A stretch of 52,915 bases of DNA, taken from Anaerosolibacter carboniphilus (GTDB taxonomy: Bacteria; Bacillota; Clostridia; Peptostreptococcales; Thermotaleaceae). Below are positions 18,327 through 26,157 of this stretch, in pieces; position 1 is the first letter of the stretch; every line of letters starts with the position of its first letter. Under the pieces are notes generated by a model. That model was not told where the DNA came from, made no database searches, and saw only the letters and a list, made by a program, of their open reading frames with translations. Where the stretch lies: positions 1 through 52,915 of the forward strand of contig NZ_JACHEN010000038.1 in NCBI RefSeq assembly GCF_014205875.1, given 5' to 3'. The position numbers were made by a program, and so were the translations under genes.

Positions 18327-19091
18327 TTAAGTCATTGCTCTAAGAGCGCCATCCCTATATTCATTAGGTGTTAATACGATGGGTACATTTCCTAAATCGA
18401 TAATAGAACGCCCCCCAGCAAAACCACTGGGCTCTTGTGGTAGAAGCTGATTATCATACATCGCCCCTTGTCCAGCTACTTGTTTCACAATAGCTATTTT
18501 CTTCTTGTTGAATCGAATCTTATCAAAAAACTCATGTTTTTCCGTATAGCTTCTGCCATCTACTTTTTTGAGTTTTTCTCTAATTTCCTGAATGAACAAA
18601 TCACAGGCTTGATGCGCTTTTAAGATAGCTTCTCGGTTGGTACCTTGCCCCGCCTTCAGCGTGATATTTACTGAAATGATAAAATCTTCATCAGCGGGTG
18701 TTCCTGCTTTATTTAAGCATAATTGCTCTTTCAAGATGCCTTCTGAAGAACCAAATTCAGCCACCTGTACCCCAGCTGCATCCACTCCTGTCAGCACCAC
18801 ATAGACTCCTGTCAGCGTGTGGGTAATCCCCTCTCCTAATCTGCCAAGAACCTTTGTGGATATGGGGATAATATCCATGATGCTATTGGTCCATCGCTTA
18901 TGGTCTTTTGGAGGAATGATTTCTATTTCTATTTTTTCTATCTGGGGAAAATTTGTTAATTTTTTATCAATATTTGCCGTAGAAATTTGAAGGCAATTAT
19001 CATGAATTGAAACGTTATTTCCCAGCCTTATCTCCTCTATATGATAAGTTTTAATGACGAGTCTTCTTAGTACTTTCTCTTCATCTTTCAT
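18327..19091 (-). CDS. prdD: PrdD, paralogue of the PrdA beta (middle) part
   Basis: The 254 residues match PrdA from about residue 170 to 419 (GVQVAEFGSSEGIL against GVQIGEFGSSEGVL; KQVAGQGAMYDNQLLPQEPSG against KEIMGQGAMHDNLILPVEPVG). It stops at ALRAMT, the position equivalent to the Thr just before PrdA's cleavage site. It lacks the N-terminal 165 residues of PrdA. The start MKDEEK is chosen because AAAGGTGG lies properly before it, rather than a GTG three codons upstream. Function is unproven. Confidence 0.88.
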   Translation of the reverse strand: MKDEEKVLRRLVIKTYHIEEIRLGNNVSIHDNCLQISTANIDKKLTNFPQIEKIEIEIIPPKDHKRWTNSIMDIIPISTKVLGRLGEGITHTLTGVYVVLTGVDAAGVQVAEFGSSEGILKEQLCLNKAGTPADEDFIISVNITLKAGQGTNREAILKAHQACDLFIQEIREKLKKVDGRSYTEKHEFFDKIRFNKKKIAIVKQVAGQGAMYDNQLLPQEPSGFAGGRSIIDLGNVPIVLTPNEYRDGALRAMT

Positions 19092-19116
19092 TAAAACCAC
19101 CTTTTCTGATAAACCC

Positions 19117-19148
19117 AGCCTACCCTTCTATGAAATGAGGGATAGGCT
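19117..19148 (-). other. Hairpin between prdB and prdD
   Basis: Stem AGCCTATCCCT/AGGGTAGGCT (10 bp with one bulged base) and an 11-nt loop, in the 72-nt gap. After it the minus strand reads GGGTTTATC, a poor U tract. It is more likely a processing or attenuation point than a full stop. Confidence 0.5.
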
Positions 19149-19163
19149 AGATTTTTCTATAGT

Positions 19164-19892
19164 CTATACCTTTGCAACATACTCGTAAGGTAATGGTACA
19201 ATCTTTCCTGCACTAGGTATTTCTATCAATTGTTTTAGTGTGTCTGCACAAATAGCTTTTTGCATTTCTGGATTGTTTGGTTCTCCAGCATTTGCACCCA
19301 TTGGAACCAGTGGAGCAACCGCTCTTGGTGTTCCATTCTGTCTAACTACTGGAGGCAACGCTGCAATGATAATTGTAGGAATCCCCGATTCCTCTATCGC
19401 TCTCTGTACGATTACAGCAGAGCGGTGGCAGGTACCTCAGCCAGCAGTTAGAACAACGGCGTCCACTTTGGCTTCCTTTAGCTGTCTGGCAATCTCCGGG
19501 CCTGTTTCTTCCCTAAATTTTGCTTGATCGCCACCACCACCCATGAAACCAAAGTTTACAGAGGAAATTCCTTTGATGAAGCCCTCTTCTGCTAACTTTC
19601 TTATAGGATCGATTGGAAACATACAGTTGATATCTTTATTAACATCTGCGTTATCATACCCTCCATGGGATACCATCATTTCACTCACTGGTGCATCCCC
19701 TGGAATTACTCTAAAGGTGAAGTCTCCTGCTAAATTGAATCTTTTATCAGATTTCAAGTGCACTCCTGCTGCTGTAACCAATGCGACCGTCATGTCTTTG
19801 AGCTCTTTCGTTACAGGCGCCCATACAGGGGGAGGAGTGATTGGAACAAATATTTCTGATTGCAAACCTTTTACTACTGTTAAGTTAGCCAT
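19164..19892 (-). CDS. prdB: D-proline reductase selenoprotein subunit (UGA = Sec152)
   Basis: Selenocysteine subunit that carries out the reductive ring cleavage of D-proline to 5-aminovalerate together with pyruvoyl PrdA. An in-frame TGA at plus positions 19437-19439 lies in LTAG-U-GTCHRSA, codon 152, the Sec position known for PrdB of Stickland clostridia. Reading through gives 242 residues, the normal family length, and continues with conserved sequence (GIPTIIIAALPPVVRQNGTP). U152 and C155 form a UxxC redox pair. A gene caller that treats TGA as stop would split it in two. It overlaps the preceding small gene's stop by one base (TAATG). Confidence 0.95.
19398..19439 (-). promoter_or_regulatory. 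SECIS-like element of prdB
   Basis: 13 nt after the UGA, the mRNA can fold CGCTCT-G-CTGT / ACAG-AGAGCG with a six-base apical loop AATCGT. The place, size and bulge fit bacterial SECIS hairpins read by SelB. Confidence 0.75.
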
Positions 19893-20149
19893 TATTCTAC
19901 CTCCTTCTTGTCCTTATTCCTTTTGTCAATATTGCTAATATACTTTTCATTTACTTCTTCACGAACCACTTCTAAAAAACTCATTCTTAATGCCACTTCT
20001 TGCCCTATCTTGATAGGATAATCACTGATAATCATTCGCATGGGAACTTTTAAAAAGCCTAGTCTTCCTTTAAGGTCTACAGATACAGAACCGTCATGAA
20101 CCTCTACGATGATACCTTCGATATATATGATTTTGTCACCATACTTCAT
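19892..20149 (-). CDS. Small conserved protein between prdA and prdB
   Basis: An 85-residue protein, MKYGDKIIYIEGIIVEVHDG at the N terminus, with a beta-rich pattern (IIVEVHDGSVSVDLKGRLGFLKVPMRMII) and a charged tail. It resembles the small CBO2463/CBO2479-type proteins found in clostridial prd loci, though I recall this from the family name only. It has no cysteine, so it is not a redox carrier. The ATG chosen has AAAGGTGA at good spacing; a start 14 codons further up would overlap the prdA end. Its stop shares a base with the prdB start. Its role is unknown; stabilising or assembling PrdA/PrdB is possible. Confidence 0.82.
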   Translation of the reverse strand: MKYGDKIIYIEGIIVEVHDGSVSVDLKGRLGFLKVPMRMIISDYPIKIGQEVALRMSFLEVVREEVNEKYISNIDKRNKDKKEVE

Positions 20150-20191
20150 TTGATCACCTTTTCTATCTATTTCAGTAATAGATTGTACCAT

Positions 20192-22063
20192 CTACTCTAC
20201 CTCGTAGATTTCTTGTCTCTTCTTGCTCTTTGGCAGTATCTGTTCATTTGCAACCAATTCTATGGCTTTTCCAGTCTGCTGCTTGATCATATCAATATTG
20301 TTTTCTTTTACATTGACATTGTACTTTCTCTCAGCAGGCTTAACTTCTTCTCCAGCCATGGCAGATTTTAGCATAGCAACCGCTCTGACAGCATCTTCTT
20401 TACATAACGTGTTGTTAGAAAGAATTTCATTTTCTATACCTTGTGATGACTTGTTCAAGTCTACCATGTATTTCATATATTTGTTTCCTACAACCAACGC
20501 TCCCTGCTCTGCGCAGAAAGACATTCCCACAACCGGGATATTCCTCATACCTACTTGCTCATGATGGCTTGCAAAATCGATATGATTATTTCCGAATCCT
20601 TCTGTTGTGATGAAGGCACCCTCTACATCCATCGTCTCTACAAGCATTCCCAGTCTTTCAGACACATAGAATTTCTCATTATTTACTTGAGGAGATCCAA
20701 CAAACACAACCCCCGCCAAATCCAGTTCTTCATCATTCATTACCTGTATTACCAGTGGTTCTCTCCAGTAATGTCTTGAATTTTCTTTAGAAGCAGGTCC
20801 TATACAGGTTAATGCATGAATACCGCCATCCAATACTTCTAGCGGAGAAAGGACAACTGGAATGTTTCCTAAGTCAACATTTGGCTTCCCACCAATAACA
20901 CCCACAGGTTCTACAGGAAGGATTAAATTATCGTGCATTGCTCCTTGTCCCATGATCTCTTTAATGATAATTACCTTCTTCTTACCGGGTCTTCTATATT
21001 GCACCAGTTCTTCTACTTCTGTCACTAAAGTCTCTTCTGCCTTTTTTAGTGCATCTCTGATTTCTTGTGTAATATAGTCTGTCGCCTTATGGGCAGCCAA
21101 CGGTCCTGGTCTTTCCATATTGGTGTGTTCTTTGATCACAACCTCAGTTTTAATGAAGATTTCTCCCTTATCAGGTGCACCAGGTCTTCCCCACATGATA
21201 TTGGTTTCAAGAACACCTTCAGACGAACCAAATTCACCAATTTGTACACCTTTTTCATCTGTTCCTGTTACAACAACTACTACTCCATCCAGCACTCTAG
21301 TTATGCCTTCTCCTAGCTTGCTTTCTCCTTCCTTTGTAGCAATTGGCTGAACATCCATGATGGTTTCACTGTATTTGTTATAGTCTTCTGGATTGATGAT
21401 TTCTATTTTTATAGATGTAACAAGGCTGCTTGCATTCACAGCATCATCACAAATATTATCTCTGATATATAAAGTAGTTCCTTCGATTTTTGTTTCTGAT
21501 CCAAATAACACTTTTTCAATCTTCAAGTGTTTTTTTATAAGCTTTCTAACAGCCTTTGCTTCCAAATCTACTTCTTTTCTTTCCTGATTCTCTACATTGG
21601 CAGCCTGTGGTACCAAAACGGCTTCTCCACATTGTGTTCCTGGCATCATTCCACCAGCTACAGATAGCGGAATTTCAAGATTTATATCTTTACCTTCTCC
21701 AATGTGGATCTTCACCACACCACCAAAAGCCTGTACCATTGAAGCTACAGGCGCTGCTGCCGCAACCTTAACTTCTTCCTTTACCTCTGATGATTTTTCT
21801 TCGTTTGTCACCTGTATTCCCTCTAATAAATCAGCGGTTAATGGCGTTAATGAGTCGATGGTTTTCATGAGTTTTGCACCCAAAACCTCCCCAATCTTAA
21901 GGCAGTTTTTAGGTATTTGTAATAACCCTGAGTCTTCCAAATCTGGGAAAATCGCTGGATCTTCAAGATTGGCAGCCCCGATAATTGTTCCTGCTTCAGT
22001 CCTACAGCATACTACCGCTAAATCATTTGCATGTTCTTTTGCAGTTTCTGGCGTTATAGACAT
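20192..22063 (-). CDS. prdA: D-proline reductase proprotein (pyruvoyl subunit)
   Basis: The 623-residue precursor is cleaved at a Thr-Cys bond; the Cys becomes the pyruvoyl group that binds D-proline. The site is visible as GGIHALT-CIGPASKE at residues 419/420, giving a beta part of about 419 residues and an alpha part of about 204. Residues 1-165, rich in Cys pairs (VVCCRTEAG) and an Ala/Val linker, have no counterpart in PrdD. Start with AGGAGG eight bases upstream. It follows prdC closely without a terminator and is followed by the small gene and prdB. Confidence 0.96.
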   Translation of the reverse strand: MSITPETAKEHANDLAVVCCRTEAGTIIGAANLEDPAIFPDLEDSGLLQIPKNCLKIGEVLGAKLMKTIDSLTPLTADLLEGIQVTNEEKSSEVKEEVKVAAAAPVASMVQAFGGVVKIHIGEGKDINLEIPLSVAGGMMPGTQCGEAVLVPQAANVENQERKEVDLEAKAVRKLIKKHLKIEKVLFGSETKIEGTTLYIRDNICDDAVNASSLVTSIKIEIINPEDYNKYSETIMDVQPIATKEGESKLGEGITRVLDGVVVVVTGTDEKGVQIGEFGSSEGVLETNIMWGRPGAPDKGEIFIKTEVVIKEHTNMERPGPLAAHKATDYITQEIRDALKKAEETLVTEVEELVQYRRPGKKKVIIIKEIMGQGAMHDNLILPVEPVGVIGGKPNVDLGNIPVVLSPLEVLDGGIHALTCIGPASKENSRHYWREPLVIQVMNDEELDLAGVVFVGSPQVNNEKFYVSERLGMLVETMDVEGAFITTEGFGNNHIDFASHHEQVGMRNIPVVGMSFCAEQGALVVGNKYMKYMVDLNKSSQGIENEILSNNTLCKEDAVRAVAMLKSAMAGEEVKPAERKYNVNVKENNIDMIKQQTGKAIELVANEQILPKSKKRQEIYEVE

Positions 22064-22108
22064 TGTTTTCGCCTCCTATCTAGATTCTTTCATTCAGATT
22101 ATTTTTGT

Positions 22109-23395
22109 CTATTCTTTATTTCTTCTAACAAGTCTTTGACCCACTGCCCTAAGAACATGGTCTGTACTGTGATACGTCGGAACTCCTAACCTAGGAGCTA
22201 CATTCATGACTGTATTCGTTCAATCTCCACAGGTACCTGTTAAAAGAACTTGTATACCCTTTTTCTTCATTTTAAGAATTTTTTCCGCTTGACCCGGACA
22301 TACCCCTGGCTTATCGCAGCGATATCTACCGTTTACCTCCACCATTCTCTTACATTTTTCTTCTGCTATGACCTCTGCTCCCATGGCTTTGGCAATGGCT
22401 TTTAATCTTCCCTCCTGGGCTCCGCATTCACAAGCTAGAATGCCCATCTTTCTTTTTTCCTGTGGGAAGGGCATCGCTACTAAGATTCCACCCAGGGTCT
22501 TGGTAACAGGAGAATCCTCCCTACCAGCTGCTCCAGTGAATGGTCCTCCCAGTGTGATTTCTCCATAAGGTTTTACATATCCACCACATTGGTCTATGTA
22601 TTTTCCTACTGGTTCTCCCAAGGGTACATCTAAAAATACTTTTCCTTTTTTAGCGTTCTGTACACGGCCTGCTACCGTTATATCCTTGGTAATATAAGGT
22701 TTTCTCAGCTCTATTGCATTCACAATATGCTTTAGGGTTTCAACGTTTTGAATAATTGCTTTGGCTTCTAGCGGAAGCTTTCCTGGTTCTAGCTCAACCC
22801 CTAAAATTTCCCTTACAATTACCCGCTCATCTCCCGAAGGATACATATCTGGTAAAAATCTCACTTCAATGTCTTCTTCTTTAGAACAAGCTGTCTTCAA
22901 GGCGATTACTGCCTTCTTGTATTTTTCCTTTATGGCAATATAACCTTTCGAAGCATTAGTAATTTCCTTAATGTACTTAAGTCCCCTAACAATAACCTCT
23001 GGTTGTTCTTCCATCAGCTTTAGGTTATGGGCTAATACCGGCTCACATTCTGCTCCATTGGCGATAACATAGCCTCCCTGAAGATCTGCTTTAAGTTTGG
23101 CATAGGTAGGAAAACCAGCCCCCCCTGCCCCTACAATTCCAGCTTCTTTAATCGCCTCTAGCTTATCATCTGTTTCATGTATTTTTATATATTCATGGGG
23201 TTGTTCGTGATCGGGTAGAATGATAATTACATCTTCCGTAATACCTTCAACAACGCCATATACACTGGCATGAAGATTTGCACCTAATCCTTGAGGAGTA
23301 GCAATCAATTGTCCTTTTTTTACTTTATCTCCCGCTTTGACAATTGCCTCACAAGGAGCCCCTACGTGTTGCTTCAATGGCATAATAATTTTCAA
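22109..23395 (-). CDS. prdC: PrdC, RnfC-like electron-transfer selenoprotein (UGA = Sec)
   Basis: RnfC-like protein thought to pass electrons to proline reductase. It has N-terminal KQHVGAPCEAIVKAGDKVKKGQ, the nucleotide-loop GIVGAGGAGFPTYAKL and a Cys-rich end (ILACECGAQEG, YRCDKPGVCPGQAEK). A TGA at plus 22220-22222 follows LLTGTCGD. Reading on gives 36 more residues (TNTVMNVAPRLGVPTYHSTD...) to a TAG, the GD-U-TNTVMN tail expected of PrdC, so it is a selenoprotein of 428 residues with Sec at codon 392. The start is a TTG with AGGAGG eight nt upstream; upstream ATGs would lie inside the sigma-54 promoter. First gene of the operon. Confidence 0.92.
22181..22222 (-). promoter_or_regulatory. 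SECIS-like element of prdC
   Basis: About 20 nt after the UGA the mRNA can form GCTCCTA / TAGGAGT with a short GGT loop. Placement fits a bacterial SECIS, although the loop is smaller than usual. Confidence 0.6.
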
Positions 23396-23430
23396 CTTTC
23401 TCACCTCCTCGAACTTAGTTTTAAGTATGA

Positions 23431-23445
23431 GCAAGTAGTATGCCA
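23431..23445 (-). promoter_or_regulatory. Sigma-54 (-24/-12) promoter of the prd operon
   Basis: TGGCAT-N5-TTGC on the minus strand matches the TGGCAC-N5-TTGC consensus except one base. It sits 36 nt before the prdC TTG start, in line with control by the sigma-54 activator PrdR encoded just upstream. Confidence 0.8.
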
Positions 23446-23585
23446 ATTTCTAATAGTCGCTTTTTTACTATAGATTTTTTTTATAGAAAAGAATGAAACG
23501 ATTGGTTTTTCAATTGTTTGTTATTTATCTAACTTCATGTTTTTTTCTTAAGGGCTCTTTTCAATATCGATTTTAAATTTTATAG

Positions 23586-23601
23586 TGTCAATCCATCGAC
23601 A
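23586..23601 (+). promoter_or_regulatory. Candidate PrdR site, copy 1
   Basis: TGTCAATCCATCGACA fits the shared pattern TGTCANTCYATYGACR, about 140 bp upstream of the -24/-12 promoter, a usual distance for enhancer-binding proteins. Confidence 0.55.
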
Positions 23602-23676
23602 GCATTTCCCATATTTAGACATATCCATAAAAGTTTTACATCCTTGTTTCTTCAATACTTTTTCCTTTTATGTACA

Positions 23677-23727
23677 CACAAAAAGACAACCGTCAATAGA
23701 CTGACACATGTCATTCCATTGACGGTT
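23677..23727 (-). terminator. prdR terminator containing two candidate PrdR sites
   Basis: Stem AACCGTCAAT/ATTGACGGTT with an inner TGACA/TGTCA pairing, followed on the minus strand by GTCTTTTTG, 20 nt after the prdR stop. Its two arms are inverted copies of the same 16-mer family: TGTCATTCCATTGACG at 23709-23724 (plus) and TGTCAGTCTATTGACG at 23691-23706 (minus). The element may therefore end prdR and also bind PrdR. Confidence 0.65.
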
Positions 23728-23746
23728 CGTTTAAGTAGACGATACA

Positions 23747-25513
23747 CTATAAATATTCTATCAAATCATAAAATTTTATTTTATAATACAAGGTGCTTCG
23801 CGGTATATTCAGGAGTTTTGCGGCCTGCGCTTTATTACTTTCAGCTGTCTCCATCGCTCTTCTTATGGCCGCTATTTCAGTTCTTTTTACATTTTCCTGT
23901 AGATCATAAATCGCCTCTGATTCTTGATCCCGTTCTACTTGTCTCAACAAATGTTCTGGTAGACTGTCCATCCTTATTTCCCCTTCCTTCGAAAAGACTA
24001 CCAGATGTTCTACTGTATTTTTCAATTCCCTAACATTTCCTGGCCAGTTGTGGCTCATAAGAATTTGCAATACCTCAGGTATAATTCTAGGAACAAAGAT
24101 ATTATTTTCCTTACAAAACTCATCCATAAAATTTTTCACAAACATAGGAATATCTTCTTTTCTATCTCTCAAACTAGGTATTTCTAGATTTACAACATTC
24201 AATCTATAAAATAAGTCCTCTCTAAAACTGCCTTCCTTTACCATCGTCTTTAAGTCTCGATTGGTCGCAGAAATAATTCTTACATCAATATCAATTGACT
24301 TATCTCCTCCTACTCGCTCTACTTGGCGCTCTTGTAATACCCGCAAGAGCTTTGCCTGCATATAGAGGGGCAAATCTCCAATTTCATCTAAGAAAAGGGT
24401 CCCTTTATTTGCCAATTCAACTTTACCAATCTTTCCCTTATTTAAGGCTCCTGTAAAAGCCCCTCCCTCATAGCCAAACATTTCACTTTCAAAAAGGTTC
24501 TCTGGTATGGCACTGCAATTGACTGCTATGAAAGGTCCCTTTCTGCCGCTGGCTTGATGAATAGTCCTTGCAAAGACCTCTTTTCCCGTTCCACTTTCCC
24601 CGCTGATCAGGACACTGCTGTTTGTAGCAGCCACCTGCATTGCACGATAGATTTTATCTCGAATGACATCGCTTTTCCCCAATGTTTGTCCAAATGAATA
24701 TTTATCTTCATTTATTTTATTTACCTCCATTTGCAGGTAATCGAGTTTTTCTTTAGCAATCTCCAGCTCTCGAGATAAATTTCTAACCTCCGTAATATCT
24801 CTATCAGTGGATACCCCTCCTACTAACTCTCCATTGATAAAAAGAGGCATGGCACTAATATTTACATAGCTTCCCTGCCGAGGGCTGTGCAGGACATTTT
24901 CTATCGGTCTCTTTTCCTGTAATACCCTCATCAAAAGTCCATTTGGAAAGAACTCCTTCAGTTTCCTTCCCACAATTTCTTCTTCCTTTACCCCATAGAG
25001 TTTCTCTGACTTACCGCTCCATAGGACAACAACCCCATCCTTGTCCACAACACATACGGCTTCATGAACACTATCTAAAATATATCTAAAAGCCTCTCTC
25101 ATCTCATCTACTTTCAAATATACTTTGTCTAATATGTCCTTTACTCGGATAATACCAACTAACCGATTGTTTTCTATTACGGGAAGTCTACCAATATTCT
25201 TCTGTTGCATTCTATTTCTGGCTTCCAAAGCTTTTGCCTTACTATCAATGGATACCACATTCTTTATAGCATATTTTATTATTTTGTCTTCGAAGCTATT
25301 CTTACCGGGAATGTCCTTCATAGCACAGATAATATCGGTAAAGCTGACAATGCCAATAATATTTTCTTCTCCATCCAATATAACGATTTCTTCTGTGTTG
25401 CTATTTAGCATTTTCATGATGGCTTCTCTTAATGGAGTGTCTTTATGAACTGTCACCAAATCTGTTCCCATAATATCAGTTACAGTATAATCGTCTAGTC
25501 TATTTAGAAACAT
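23747..25513 (-). CDS. prdR: Sigma-54-dependent proline-utilisation activator
   Basis: NtrC-type activator of 588 residues. Two CBS domains (about 8-65 and 78-132) precede a PAS domain (about 140-245, ILDSVHEAVCVVDKDG), then the AAA+ domain with Walker A GESGTGKE (305-312), the sigma-54 contact loop GAFTGA (351-356) and Walker B GTLFLDEIGD (371-380), and a Fis-type DNA-binding helix (NKAQAAKLLNIPRSTLYYKIK) at the end. In Clostridioides difficile PrdR activates the prd genes in response to proline. How the CBS/PAS part senses proline is not visible. AAGGAGG precedes the ATG. It has its own terminator before the prdC promoter. Confidence 0.94.
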   Translation of the reverse strand: MFLNRLDDYTVTDIMGTDLVTVHKDTPLREAIMKMLNSNTEEIVILDGEENIIGIVSFTDIICAMKDIPGKNSFEDKIIKYAIKNVVSIDSKAKALEARNRMQQKNIGRLPVIENNRLVGIIRVKDILDKVYLKVDEMREAFRYILDSVHEAVCVVDKDGVVVLWSGKSEKLYGVKEEEIVGRKLKEFFPNGLLMRVLQEKRPIENVLHSPRQGSYVNISAMPLFINGELVGGVSTDRDITEVRNLSRELEIAKEKLDYLQMEVNKINEDKYSFGQTLGKSDVIRDKIYRAMQVAATNSSVLISGESGTGKEVFARTIHQASGRKGPFIAVNCSAIPENLFESEMFGYEGGAFTGALNKGKIGKVELANKGTLFLDEIGDLPLYMQAKLLRVLQERQVERVGGDKSIDIDVRIISATNRDLKTMVKEGSFREDLFYRLNVVNLEIPSLRDRKEDIPMFVKNFMDEFCKENNIFVPRIIPEVLQILMSHNWPGNVRELKNTVEHLVVFSKEGEIRMDSLPEHLLRQVERDQESEAIYDLQENVKRTEIAAIRRAMETAESNKAQAAKLLNIPRSTLYYKIKFYDLIEYL

Positions 25514-25767
25514 AGCATCCTCCTTATTTTACGGTCAGCACCCACATATCTGCTTCTTTCACTCATATAAATGCATAAATTTTTATTTATCAATGCACTT
25601 CGAGGAAATAGCGTTACACTTCCCAAAATCGACTACCTCTGCTAATAAAACCAGTTAAGCATACCTTTCCAGATTAATCACAAAAAATCAACTATTTCGA
25701 CATAAATCTTACTCTATTATATACTAATATACAAAAATGGCTAAATAAAATTTTAAGAGCGAAATAA
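25514..25767. other. Upstream region of prdR, no clear element
   Basis: AT-rich. A TATAAT-like hexamer occurs on the minus strand near 25.72 kb without a well-placed -35. I see no copy of the TGTCA-N6-YGACR motif, no RNA element and no gene. Confidence 0.4.
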
Positions 25768-25809
25768 AATAGGCAGCGCTCCTGTTTTCATTCAAGAGCG
25801 CTGCCTATT
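25768..25809 (-). terminator. Strong hairpin terminator upstream of prdR
   Basis: A perfect 14-bp stem AATAGGCAGCGCTC/GAGCGCTGCCTATT with a 14-nt loop. On the minus strand it is followed by TTATTTC. The only reading frame ending before it is a short remnant. Confidence 0.7.
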
Positions 25810-25824
25810 GTTCTGATGTTTCAC

Positions 25825-25929
25825 TTAACACTTTGGTGGTCTCACCTCTTTCATCTTCAACTGGTCTAAGAATTCATGATCTTCTTTGGTGGACTCATTC
25901 CCTTCTGTATATTGCTGTTTTATGAAATT
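25825..25929 (-). pseudogene. Possible remnant of a protein C terminus
   Basis: An open frame of about 34 codons with coding-like composition (TEGNESTKEDHEFLDQLKMK, ending VRPPKC) runs into the terminator hairpin but has no start codon or ribosome site; an in-frame stop lies just upstream. It may be a leftover C-terminal end of a lost gene. Weak evidence. Confidence 0.25.
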
Positions 25930-26157
25930 ATATTATATATTTACCACGGAATGGACAAGATAAACATCCCTTTTGAAGTTTTTTTATATTTAACTTCATC
26001 TATTTTTTCCATATAAATTCTAGTACAATAATGATATACACGTACGATCATTTCGTGGAACGATTGCTGATCTTTCTGACTGATTAAATTCTCTCGTCCC
26101 ACATCTATCAAAATAGTTTCACATTCAGTAAATATAACAAAACGAAGGAGTGCTGGA

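Noticed and set aside
19164..19358. A separate 64-residue gene downstream of a truncated prdB
   Set aside because: It is the continuation of prdB after the UGA selenocysteine codon, in the same frame and with conserved sequence.
23396..23446. An upstream ATG start for prdC giving 17 extra residues
   Set aside because: It would begin inside the -24/-12 promoter element. The TTG at 23395 has AGGAGG at ideal spacing.
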